Shown one piece after another: positions 11,831 through 23,800 of a DNA stretch of 64,000 nt. This DNA is from Hermodice carunculata (lineage: Eukaryota > Annelida > Polychaeta > Eunicida > Amphinomidae). Position numbers and translations under genes: made by a program. The notes below the pieces were generated by a model that searched no databases, was not told where the DNA came from, and was given only the letters and a program-made list of their open reading frames with translations. The stretch covers positions 17,332,240-17,396,239 of the forward strand of contig OZ026628.1 of the NCBI GenBank assembly GCA_964020975.1, in the 5' to 3' direction. The number at the start of each line of letters is the position of its first letter. The first letter of the stretch is position 1.

Positions 11831-12380
11831 ATAAGCACTCAATCCGAAAGACATTAAATCGCTATTACACCTTTTTATGGTACTATCAACGCACCCTGAT
11901 CATGTAGCAAGCAGGCAGCAAGCACCTTTGTGTTCATAGATCACCTTGCAGCCTCTACTGGGAATTAGTTCTGCAAGCATTCAAAACTTTTTATAAAGAA
12001 AGACGACAGAAGGTGATCGTTTCATCTGTGAAGTAGTGTGCAGTAAATCAAAGATATTCTCTTCGGTCCTATACTCAAATTAGGGTCGCATTTTTTTTTG
12101 TATCACAGTTGCAGAACATCCTTATGGTACAAAAGTAATTTACTCAAATTATTTTAAAATTGGCACACCTGCCATGCTCTTTCTATCCTCCATTGACAGG
12201 CACTTCAGAATTTTCTTTTTTTTTATACTACTGTGCTGTCAGTACTTTTCACTTTTTGTACGTGTTGATGATATTATATAAATTGCTGAATGAAGGATTG
12301 GGAGTCTAAGTGAAATACCCAACTGAAGCTAATATCTTTGTTAAACTTCTGTTTTGCTTTATGGGATTGCTCATTTGTAG

Positions 12381-12648
12381 TATATGACTACCACATGCCA
12401 GTAGCTGGTAAAAATAGGAGATATATTGATGATGTCTTCCCGTGAGTGGAAGCACATATAATAAATTGGCCCAAAAATTCCTTCCAGGGGAAAAATTCAA
12501 TTTTTTACCATCGATAATAAATTCCATGGCATAACTGATCAGTGGACATTCCGTATATGGGCACTCAGACAGGCGGACGGTGGTCTGTACAGATGCTGGT
12601 GTATGAAAACTGAACCATATTGAAAAACCTTTACTGTTATCGTGCAAG
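12381..12648 (+). pseudogene. Decayed V-type Ig-domain exon (unit D)
   Basis: A TTTGTAG acceptor is followed by sequence that aligns base by base with the starts of the Ig exons at 9425 and 27924, but reads through stops. The 3' part encodes ITDQWTFRIWALRQADGG then LYRCWCMKTEPY, a stop, then KTFTVIVQ, ending in phase 1 before GT at 12649. The LYRCWC motif is shared exactly with unit C, so C and D are close paralogues that have both decayed. The middle of the domain is not recognisable. Confidence 0.65.
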
Positions 12649-13029
12649 GTTTGTCTTTGTCGGTTAATTTTCTATAATTACAATTCACTGATAAAACAAT
12701 ATGGCCCATTTAGTTTCCAACCGAGTCAAGCCCACAGCCCATGTGTTCTATTTAATATAAAGAATAAGCAACCTCATCATGTCAAATATATTCCCTTTTG
12801 TGAAATTGAATCTGCCAACGAGTTAAATACTGCACTTGATAAAATCGCCTTACATCTTGTAATGTACCTGTAATGCTTTGGTCTGTGGTGCTGGTTTTTG
12901 GTCGCTGAAAGGGTTGTGTAGTCACATTAGAAGCTCATAAAAGATGAATTGTAGACATATGCACTTTGCACAGAATGCGACCATACTGTGTACCACAGCA
13001 GAACTATTTGGGAAGCAAAACCTACAAAC

Positions 13030-13270
13030 ACTCATAAATAGCCTGCAGGCAGTTTTAAATACCCTGAAACTCCCCGAGAGTTTAAAAAGCTTGTGTAGAG
13101 AGAGTTTGATTCTCTGCAGCAAAATTTATAGAGAAAAAGTGTACAAAGAACTTTCTCTTTAAAATTTGAATCATCTGAACAGAGTCAATTCTAAATTGGC
13201 TGCACGAAATGTAAAGAGTTTCCACGAAATTCCGTTAATAAACCCTCTGTATTGAAATTAAAAGTCTCTA
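13030..13270. repeat. Second palindromic-core array
   Basis: Words such as GCCTGCAGGCAGTTTTAAA, GTAGAGAGAGTTTGATTC and CTCTGCAGCAAAATTTATAG recur at short distance. It lies 380 bases downstream of Ig remnant D, matching the position of the 10560 array downstream of remnant C. Confidence 0.5.
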
Positions 13271-13279
13271 TATTCTTTT

Positions 13280-16200
13280 CTGTAATTGTCTATATTTATT
13301 TTGGATACAAGTACTCTTTTGATTTTGCCTTTGCAACTTACTTTGCTTTCATGTCAAACTGCAAAGGAAATGGCAGATCTGCAATCTGTAGGAGCAGTCA
13401 ATATAGAGTGTGTAAATTTTGCACAATGGACATATTTCTAGTATTACATTCTAATAACGAATTTTCCCGGATTCACGTTGCATATACCGATTACTTGCAG
13501 TTGATGAAAGTGACAGGGGGGTGCTATCTAGTTAAAAAGCTGGAGCTATATAGTACATGTGTTGATTCTTATTGTAGGTCAGCGTTTCTAATTCTCGGCA
13601 GCTTCACCTCATGTGCCTTGCCTTTGCCTTCATCCGTATTTAAGGATTAGTCATAGCCTGGGGCTATGGGAAGCCGATACATTGTTCTGCTCTTCTTCTT
13701 GGGAGTCGTGATGGTTTAGGGCTATGTATAATAGTGATCAGCTGTCTTACCCTTCCCAATTCCTTTGAGAGCACATTAAATTTACTAAAGATGGTTTGTT
13801 AATGACAGTGTGACAACAAACATAAAAGCAGTATCCTACGAAATTGCCACCATTTGTCCAAGTTTGTGAATCCAGCTTATCTTTTGCCTGATATTGTGAG
13901 AAATGAATGAAAGGCAGGCCATGATTACTTGCAAACAGAACTGTAGAAGCACCAAAGACAGGACAATAGAATTTCAAAAGTGAGGCTCATGATATCTGTA
14001 AAGGTGATACATGTTAAATATGAAGAACAAGTAATATTATCCGTGGAAATCAAAATAAGTAACATCCCTGACGCTAGTCACTTTAGATGGTATGTGAAGT
14101 GCATTAAACATTATCATCCAGATTCTATCAAGTTGAACAACAGAACGATTTATAAATGCTTGATAGTTTGGATGCTGTTTAATAATGAAACTGTAAATGA
14201 CACCAGGGCTGGAAAACGTATCTTTAATGCACACCAAAAATACCTCTAGATAGTCTTGACGTATCCATATTTGGTTAGATTTGTTCTTGTCCACCCAAAA
14301 CGGGCTTATTCCTTTAATGAAAAAGGCCACACTTAGAAAAAGTGAAGTTTTGTATGATCAGTACTGTACAATGCACTCCAAGCTGTATCAACAGCCCAAT
14401 AAAGTGGCTTAATACATGACGTGTAAAGTCCAATGAAGCTGAAGATATATCATTCAATGTTGCGTATGGAGAGGAGCACCTGATAAAGCTGTGTTGTGCA
14501 AGGCCTAGGTATCTTTAACCAGAATTTTGATATGGAAATACATTTGGTTATATTAGAGTTTCATAATACCGTAACGTTTCTTTTATCCCCATGGATGTTA
14601 AACCTGTATGATTGGTTCCCTGTATACATACCACAAGAGGACTTTGACGGTTCTGTTCTCAGCTGGCCTTGAATACATAGATTGAAGTTGCGTTGTGACC
14701 TTCAGAATAGTGTCAAGGTCACCTTGCTTTAAGGCCATCCTCACTGCAATATCAAAGCATTTTTCCGCACATTTCTGGAGTCTTTATTTTCAAATAAGCA
14801 GTAACAGGGTCAGCTATTCTCAAGACATGGGCCAGTTTATCAGCTTTACCTTTCACACCCACTTAACGGTACCATTAATCTCATAGGTACTTTGTGTGTG
14901 TATGCCAGTTTGACTTTTCAAGGTTGTCCAAGGTGAGACCAAAAACAAAAGTGGGTGCTTTAGTATTTATGTTTAATACTAACCATGGAGATAATCCCCC
15001 ATTATGAAAATCTAAGGCAGTTTGCTAATGTTGCCTTTCAAAGTTATTGAGGTATTAATTAAAAGCATGAAAAGGAGCTCTTTGAGTACACTTATTTAAT
15101 TTCTTAACAATAATCATGTGCATTGGATCAACCCTTAATACGTTCGTGTCTGATCATACACTTCTGTTGTTTTTGTTTTTGTTTTTTAACCTACCTTTAC
15201 CTAAACTGGCAGTAGGGAAACTGAAAATGTTCTAGCCCTGTTAATACCATAAATAAGCTAATCCTGCAATATCCTACCACCATTGTTGGCTGATAGTGGT
15301 GACTCCAGATTGGTTCAAGCATATAACTGTCAAGCCTTATACACAGTCGTTCAATGACACTGCAAAAGATGAGAAAGGAAAAAGACGGAGAGCACAGTGA
15401 CGTAGAGAAAAGCAACAAACCCCAAACAAATTGAAGCCTTGAAGCAAATGTGTAAAGAGGTATGGTAGCTCATTCCGAGGCAAAACAGCATTACTACCCA
15501 AAGATGATACATGAGAGATATAACCGACTGTATCAATGGTGCAAACTGGTAGATTTTTTGCTCCACCACAAGTAACAATCTCCTTTGCCTCTGCACTCAG
15601 AAAAAAGTGACCTTGTTCTCTCAGCTGACTTGTCAGTCAGCAAAGCTTATGTCAGGGTAAGGTATCCGTGGTCTATCCATTCATATGACATCTGTAATCC
15701 TTATTTTTGACTTCTTCTTAAGCACCAATGGTCAGTTTCACTGTAAACTTAGTGTGAATGTACTTTCGATGAGTCTCTGCCAAGCTCGTTCAAAAGAGGC
15801 ACATGCTAATCGTTGTGATTTTTCATAAATTTTTGTTCATTTTTGGCCAAATCGTACAAAATCTTCTGCTGAAAAAATCCATCAGGTCTGTTGCTTTGAA
15901 ACTGCTCATGATACACTTTTGGGAGCTGGTAGGCCTTCATTTATTCAATAGGTGGTGCTGCACCGCGCCTTAAATTGACGTAAATTGATGTTCCATATGC
16001 CTGCTTTTTACTTCAAGTAAGGCCTGGGGTTGATTAATGGGCAGGGACGCATTTGCTATTTTTTTGCATTCATCTACAAAAAAGTTATCTCAACAATGTG
16101 CTTGATACAAATGTATCTCACCTAAGGTTGAAAGAAATGTTGTTAACTGGATGGTGATGCTCTGTAACTCCGATTTTCATTTTTTTTTCTTTTTTTTTTT

Positions 16201-17190
16201 TTCTTCTTTTTTATTTTTTCTTTTTTTTTTCTTCTTTTTTATTTTTTTTCCTTCTTTTTTATTTTTTTTTTTTTTTTTCTTCTTTTTTTTTTTTTCTTTT
16301 TTTTTTTTCAATTCGGGTCCTTATCAGTTGATGCATTCATTCCTATTGATTCCACTGCAAATAAATGGGAGTGATATAGCAATTTAAATATTTTACATGT
16401 TCTCCAAAACCTTCATCCAGATTCACTTCAAGCTTGGTGGGAAAGGTTTTAATACCCTATTCTTGTCAACATATATTTTCACATATTCTAAATGAATATC
16501 ATTGTATTTTTTCATATTGAATCCCAGAAAAAAATTGTTGAATGTTAGAAATAGTTTCACCGTAATGGTGCACGCAATGGAAGAATTGTATTGTAATTTA
16601 ATGTTTCAGCGCATAAACCTGTCATGCATGTTTACACAAAGATTGACAAATTCCTGGTATATTTGCAGGATTTTCCTGAACGGGTTCAGAGTTTAGGACA
16701 TTAGGATTTTGGCCACCCCAGTTGTCTCAGGAGACGTTGGAGAAAAAATTTGCTTGTCCTTCAAAGAAAGTCATCTCTTCACGCTGAATTTGAATTTACC
16801 TGTCCCATATTTATGCAGCATAGATTCTAAATTACAATTTATCAATTTGTGAGTGCGGACCTGATCTTTGTTATTGTACTTTGTTAATCAATGAATTTAT
16901 TTAATATGGCATGAATGCATGTGGTGCTTGCCAAGACTTACTTAGAAGTGTGTCATCTGGTGTCACTTTGAGGAATTATTAAAAATGTCATTATGCGTCA
17001 TTTAAGCTGTGAATAGATCCATACTGTTGGAGCTTCTTCGGGATTATACATGAGAGAGGATGTAGTACAAATAAGTTCAAAGAACACACAAAATGGAATA
17101 CTGTGTAAGTAAAGTGAAAATTTGAAACTCTAGTGAAGCTTTTGAAACATCGGTAGATAGAAACCCCTATTATCTCTCAAAGCGACCTTT
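13280..17190. other. Long stretch without a supportable gene
   Basis: Contains only short unrecognised open frames, two of them on the minus strand at 15197-15596. A degenerate TGACCTTNA/AAGGTCA remnant lies near 14690. A dispersed repeat at about 15840-15970 is related to 57740-57840 and 58050-58220. A T/C-rich tract (16180-16310) and a T tract (about 17197-17220) are low complexity. Confidence 0.4.
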
Positions 17191-17699
17191 TCTATTTTTT
17201 TTTTTTTTTTTTTTTTTTTTAGTTTTGATAATAAAATCACTATTTATTTTCTTTGTTTAACTTTTAGACTGTAACATATTCCCTCAGCACAATTGTTTTC
17301 GAGACAAAATGTATCATTTGAAGCCCTAGGAGTGCTTATAACTTGCCTTGTCCAAAGAATTGGCGAAAATCTCATTTTGACATTAAACCCCTCCGCCCTT
17401 TCGAAGTATTCTCATATTTTTGGAAAGTCTTTTTTTTTCTTTTTTGTACACAACCCCTAAGAGTTAATCTAGTGTTTCTGGTGAATGGTATATCTGTTTT
17501 TTTTTCTCATAAACTCTTTTCAGGAATTTGGTAACATTGCAACGTTTGATGCTGGTATTCAAGGCAACTTATAAAGTCTTTAAGATGAATGGAGGAAAGG
17601 TCATCCCCTTTCGCCAATGACCTCTGACCCTGATCCACCTGTGGCTGGCTATTGGTAGAGACTTATAAGAGATGATTTATCATTTTCATCATTTTTGAC

Positions 17700-18115
17700 T
17701 TAGAACTTACAGTACGCAAGAGGGTGGGGGCTCAATGGGTCTGTACCCTTTTTGCAGAATATGGAAATGATGCACAGTACAGCACCTTTCTCGACTCTTG
17801 CCTCGCGACAAGTTGCTGCCTCGGTACTCTGTATGCATGCATGGCTTTGCCGGAAAAGCCCAAAGGTAAAAGGGCGAGAGGAGTTTGAAGGGCCAAATAG
17901 TTGACATATAAAGATATTTTGGATTTTAAAAAAAAGAAGAACTTGGTATAAAAAGATAGAAAGAAGAATTTTAAAAAGGTGATCTCCTAAAAACATCCAT
18001 AAAAGAAAAAATACCACGAAAGGAAGAGGGAGGCAAGAACTTCTTCCCACAGGGAAAATCGAACCTGGGACCTCATGATTTCAGAGCAAGTGCATTACCA
18101 CTGACCCACACACTT
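17700..18115 (-). mobile_element. tRNA-derived SINE
   Basis: On the minus strand the head reads GTCAGTGGTAATGCACTTG, then a B-box-like GGTTCGATTTTCC about 40 bases later. These sit where the pol III A and B boxes of a tRNA-derived SINE head belong. A non-tRNA body of about 330 bases follows towards lower coordinates. The head is diverged from a functional tRNA (extended B-box region, no intact cloverleaf that I can fold), so this is a SINE rather than a tRNA gene. The minus-strand open frames across it are incidental. Confidence 0.6.
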
Positions 18116-19839
18116 TGTAGGCATAAGAGCATAGAATATGAAAGATATAATCTTACAATTTTCCACAGATACATAAACTATAATGCAGAGTTCATGCAGG
18201 TAATATGAAGTGGAACAAGACTGACTTAATCATCTTGCCATTTTGACAGTTCCTCTAATGTAGCATAAAGCTGGAAGGTTTTGCATATTGCATAAGTCAG
18301 CTTTAATACGTTTTTCAAGGCTGATATATTCAATCTCAAATATATTGCCGATCAACTAAATCTGTGACCACTGTATTTACCACGAATAAACACACAAAAC
18401 CTGTTCGGGTCCAGCAAACGGGTTGTGCGGCCAATGCTGCCCTTTCATGAAAGTCACTGTTTTACCCTTCCTGCAAAATCATATGACCTGTCCTCATATG
18501 TAACTTTCCGCATCCAAGTGCATGCAGACTGAACGAACTTTTTCACTCTTTGATCTACCTGTCTTTGTGAGTGCACACGTGTGACTGTCTTTCTGAAGCC
18601 AGGGTGTGGACACTTCAAAATGTGAATAAATTCTATCACCTAATTTTTCCTATTGGGGGGAAAGCATTTTGTTTAACTGTAACTGTAAACTAAATGGTTT
18701 GTGTAAAAAAAATTTTTTTCTAGGCTGACTGGGAATATGGTTTATCTGACGCAGAGTCGGTGCAGGCTTCACTGGCTGTGGAGAGGTCCTGCATGGAAAA
18801 GGTGGGGATATCTGTGATGCATAACTTCTGCAGGCTTCCCAGGCTCTGGAGCAACCAAATATGGCTAACGTTAACACTTTCAACCCCTTATATGAAGATA
18901 TGTCTGATGAAGACGAAGAAAGTGTGCTGTATCAAGAAAGATTTGGAGAGCTGAAGAGCTCAACGGATATAATAGTTTTACTGAGGAGGGCATTCCGGAA
19001 AATACCGTGAAAAAATGAAGTGGGCCGAAAAACTGTTTGAGGACTGGAGAATAAGTAGAAATAACCGTGTACGAAAGAGCAAAGATACGCGTGAGTGTGT
19101 CATACCACGCTCCCTTTTGAATTTGAACAATGACAAACTGTGCTTCGCAATGTCAAGATTTATAATTAAAGTGAAAAATAAGTCGGCGCCGACAAGAAGC
19201 CCCAAACCTTGTTTGACATTTCTTTGGCCATACAAATGTTCCTGAATAATAATAAACGACCGGTGAAGTTTCTGCATGATGCACAATTTCACGAGTTAAA
19301 GGTTGCTTTCGATGCGGCTATGAAGGCTCTTACCAACACTGGTGGTGACCTGACCAGGAAGAAGGCTGCTATTATATCAGGGTATAAAGAAAATCGCATT
19401 TTTAAGCGGAAAACTGGGCGACACTAATCCAAAGCAACTTCTGGATACTAAGGTGTACGTTTTCGGTCTGAATTTTGTTATGCGAAGTGGGGAGCATCAC
19501 AAAACTTGCGGCCCGATAACTTCGAAGTGGGTAGAGATGGCAGCGGAAAATACCTGAAATGTACCAAAAGTGTGAGCTAGTGCTTCTCAGGGGGTTTAGG
19601 GCACAGAAAATTTCCACCGAAGTATGTCGAAGTGTACGAAAATTTGGAATCCCCAACCAAGTATCCTGTGAAATTATATAACAAATTCATGTCTCTGCGA
19701 CCTTCCGACGTGGATTATGGTTTATACTTGGCGCCCCTACGTAAACCTAAAGATGGCTTACGGTACGGCAAGCATGCTGTTGGAAAAAATACCTTGTCCA
19801 CTACGGTGAAGCATTTATGACAGGCTGCTGGAATAACAG

Positions 19840-20247
19840 GTGCGTTGATATTCAAGTTACCATTTCATGATCTGATATGTAAATTTTATGTCTCATTGGC
19901 TGTTTATTTGGAGGCATATCACGTACCTGCAGGTAATGTATTGACAGCGCGCTACTCAGAAATTCAAGTGTCCCACCAGCCCCCCTCTCCCGTTGATATA
20001 CTTCTCAGCATCACCTTTCTAATGTGTAATGCAGGCAAAATAAAATTTGAACATGGGAAGTCTTCATTTTATTGTAACGATTAATTTGTACGAAATCCTG
20101 GGTTATTACTGCCAGAAATTGGGATAATCGCAATATTCATGAGGGAATGGATGGGTGTTGCCATCTGGTGCCACCTGGTGCCACCTGGCTGGTTCCCCGC
20201 TACCTACAAAGCATGCACTGCGTTGTCAATTCCCATATAGCAGGGAC

Positions 20248-20318
<71 letters not shown>

Positions 20319-20466
20319 CTGTATTGGCTTTGATCGAAAACAATACAAACAATACATATAAGAATGAAGGAATGGAACAGTGGTGCCACCTACATATACG
20401 TCCCTGTCTATATTAATGTAATTCCCTTCCGTCGACTAATTCCTATTTTTGCCCTGATTTTTGTAG
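19840..20466 (+). other. Intron within the Crypton-like gene
   Basis: The GT after AAGITG at 19839 and the TTTTTGTAG acceptor ending at 20466 join two recombinase halves in frame (AGIT, then GFYTNHSMR). The intron includes a short GGTGCCACCT triplication near 20160-20190 and the (TAG)n tract. Confidence 0.6.
20246..20318. repeat. (TAG)n microsatellite
   Basis: About 24 TAG/GTA triplets with one AAG interruption. Poly-Val and poly-Leu frames here are artefacts. Confidence 0.9.
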
Positions 20467-20809
20467 GTTTCTATACTAATCACTCCATGCGCACAACCAG
20501 TTCTACGAGACTCGTTCACCAAAATGTGGACGAAAGCTAATAATGGAAAGAACTGGGCACAGATCAAATGCCGTGAGAAGCTACAAAAGAACCAGTGACG
20601 GACAAATAAAAGACATAAGTAACATTGTCGAGGGATCAGCGCCAAGAGCCATACAAGCTTCTACTGCCATCCAGGTATCGCATTGTAGGTCCAATGTTCC
20701 AACTGGTTGGATCCCTGGAGAAAACAAAGATGCTATGTCTGCGTTGTCCCACACGTGTGTAATTCTTTCAGCATCAGATGGATCCACGATTAACATAAAC
20801 TATAAGTAA

Positions 20810-23800
20810 AATTGGACAAAAATATCCGTATACTTAGAATACCTCCTCTGAGGGTAATTAGTTTGGCAGTATGGCGCGGGAGAATGTTGGGTGTGTCTGA
20901 CATGGCCATGCGGCCTTGCATATTACACACAATAAATAAATGTCATTCGTGTAGTAATCTGTTTTTGTATTTCTTTTCAGATTCTTTGACCTATTCTACA
21001 GAAATACCACTGATGTGTGTTATCATGGAAACCATCAGTCACCATTTTTGTTATGTAACTCCACACGGGGATTTATCTCGATTATGGTCAAAGAATATAT
21101 CACACTTGACAACAATAGAAACAAGTGATTTATTTCAAAAAATATATGACACGTGAGAACAATAGAAAAGGGGTTTAAATTTCAAATAATAATTGATCTT
21201 TTTTCGCAGGCATCAACATTACCTTAATATTTTCATAAAAAAATGGCTTTATCAACTTTGAAAATTCACATGACATTTCTTTGCCTAAATATGTCATATA
21301 TTATCATTATGGAACTCGTTTTGATGTGTTGGAAAATTTTTCACATAAAACATGCAATGTAAAACTGAAATAAACGATCTTGAAGTTAATTATAGTCATA
21401 CTCATCATACTTGTATTGCTTACATATCACAATATAAAGAAAGGGTGCATGAAATAATGAATATAATGCATTTTCTACTTAAGGGCATGGTGATCACATA
21501 GTACTTTGGTTTACTTATCACTTCGTAGCTTCTTTGAATGCTGCCTGCGCGGCACAACAACACGTTTTTCACTCTGCTTGAATTCTACCAATTGTAACTT
21601 AAATGTCTTTGACCAATAATCGTTGATCATTACTTATAAAGTTCTATATCCAAATTCAGTCCAATTTCAAATCCATTCAAATATGAAAGGTGAACAAAAA
21701 CATTACCAGTTACATACAAGTTCGGAACATTCATCAAACCATGCATCTACCATTAAATTTCAAACAGACCACATCCACACAGTAAAAATGGCTGGCATAA
21801 AAAATGGAATTGGACAACAATTTTCAATGATGTCAAACAGACGGCATCAAATTCCATGTAATAAAATTTCAGCCATGATCAAAATTGCCAGCCATCATAC
21901 AAGCCATGTTGTAATGCAGTTAGATCAAGATAGACATGCACCAGACATAAATATGGTACGGAAGAAACCCCTCTTTCCTAACTTAGGCCTGCAGAATCAA
22001 AATAATGAGTGGTGAAAAAGTCTAACTTTAGCAAATGCAAGTTTAACTGAGTAATGATGTTACCCATATCCAAATATCACTGGTTAGCAGGTCACCCATA
22101 TTCAAGGAAAACTGGGAAATACTGGTTTCATCCAGTTTTGTTAAACGTTGTGACAAACTATTTATCATAAAATATTGATCATTTGTCTTTGTCATGAATG
22201 GTAATTGTCTCAAAGACATCAACATTAACTTTTTCTACTCAAGTCACCCCAAAGCACGTAATTGTTAATGTGTGCCAAACGATTTGGTTTACATCTATCG
22301 GCACCACAAAGCATTTTTCGATGGAAAATGTTGAGACGATTTTTCAGGATCATGTGCCTTAGGCCAACAGCTTTCACTGTTGCACATTGGACGCGTTGGT
22401 CTCATCTCACGCCAAGGCCAGCTGTGACGGCAGCCACAGTCTAACCAGAAAAAAGTGACAAATTTTCTGATCAAGCTCAGGACTGCATGACGCGCATGAC
22501 ACTTGTACGAGAAAAATAGTATGTATAATTGATCATTGAAACATACTGATGCATAAATCTTTGGGGAATGCTATAATGGGCTCGGGTTTTTTTGGTCATA
22601 AATTATACAATGAGAAAACAGGGTAGTCTGGTCGGCTCAATTAGTGCTAGCCAGCAAACAGCACAATACAATGAGAGGGGGTATACTGCGTTAGTAGAAA
22701 TCTGTCTCAAAGCTGAATATCCCGCACAAATGTAAATAAATAGCTAGTTTACAAAGAATATTTATAATAGAGTCTTTATGTCCAGAACCACTTCCTGATA
22801 GTCTTTACTCTATATTTTGCAGGTCAAACTCTATATACCCTATAAGCTTACCTGTCCAGTGTACATATTGCTCAAGTTTTTCTGTAGAATTTTGACCTGG
22901 GCTGCATTAGCCCACGCATATTGAAGGGTATTCAGCAAATATATATTCTGTTCCAGAGGCTGTACTGGCACATGTCTTGCTGAATAGCAGCTCCTTGTCT
23001 AAGCTCAATATTCAGGGAAGATAACCCGCATAACAATGAATAAACATGAACACAGCAAATGATGAATAAGATAAGTAAGTGGGGTTTTATTTATATATTT
23101 AGAGCTTTAATATGAATAAAGAGTTACTTTCAAACCAGAAATAACTCTTAAATCTGTATAGAACCAGTTCATAAAGGCACAATTTGAATTACCCCTGAAC
23201 TGGTATATACCCTTTCTAGCTGAAGAGCTCACCTTAGTCCTACCACCTGCCAGTGTATAACTGAAGTAGAAACAAACTGGGTTATATATTCAGTCCCAGT
23301 GATTATAAAATAGACCATTACTGCTAGACACCTTATAAACCTGAAGAACCTACATTCACACCTGTGAAAAAGTACTTCAACAAAGGACATTCTGTACCAG
23401 GAATGTAAAGCAAACCCCATGATGACACCTACTCTAAAGTCTCAAGAGAATCAAGTTCTACTTTGTTGTCAACTCTGAGTTAAGTTTGTAATAATTGAGT
23501 AAATCCTGCCAAATTTTTGGCATGTGCTCAGGACAGCCAATATAATATACACAAATTGATAGCACTTAAAGAGTCTCATATAAACTTCTTTTCCATGCAA
23601 GTAAAGACCAGATGTCCCCAAATCAATTTTGCTGCAGCCCCCTCCCTATGTGTCCAAAAAACTATACTGAATCTTGTGACTGGCAACTGCTTCCTCAATA
23701 GCAAATCTGCAGCCAGCCACTAAACATTGTCCTACTTGGTGGAGAGCTGTTGGTGATGAGCTGAAAAAGTACTATGGGTGACCCCCACTCCCGCTCTGGG

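Larger units (their letters stand above)
18861..20809 (+). mobile_element. Crypton-type (KIAA1958-like) tyrosine recombinase copy with an intron, decayed
   Basis: The sequence starts with ATG (MANVNTFNPLYEDM) and follows the order of KIAA1958-like proteins of Crypton origin. An acidic leader comes first. The N-terminal domain shows MKWAEKLFEDWRISRNN, IPRSLLNLN and a LAIQMFLNNNKRP-like segment. The recombinase core shows NPKQLLDTKVYVFGLNFVMR then SGEHH, KYPVKLYNKFMSLRPSD and YGKHAVGKNTLSTTVKHL. After an apparent phase-1 intron (19840-20466, GT...TAG) come GFYTNHSMRTTSSTRLVHQN and ERTGHRSNAVRSYKRTSD. The tetrad residues are visible: R in FVMRSG, HxxR in NHSMR, GH in TGHRS, and Y in VRSYK. At least four frame changes or stops interrupt it, for example TGA at 19818-19820, so it is probably not functional as read. 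The intron holds a (TAG)n microsatellite. A domesticated host gene in decay is the alternative. Confidence 0.75.

Noticed and set aside
15197-15596. Two overlapping minus-strand open frames (73 and 81 residues)
   Set aside because: They show no recognisable motif, no splice context and no second copy in the window.
17700-18050. 116-residue minus-strand open frame
   Set aside because: It covers the SINE body and lacks any recognisable domain.
18040-18115. tRNA gene
   Set aside because: The A- and B-box-like words are present on the minus strand, but no clean cloverleaf forms, the B-box region is altered, and a SINE body follows.
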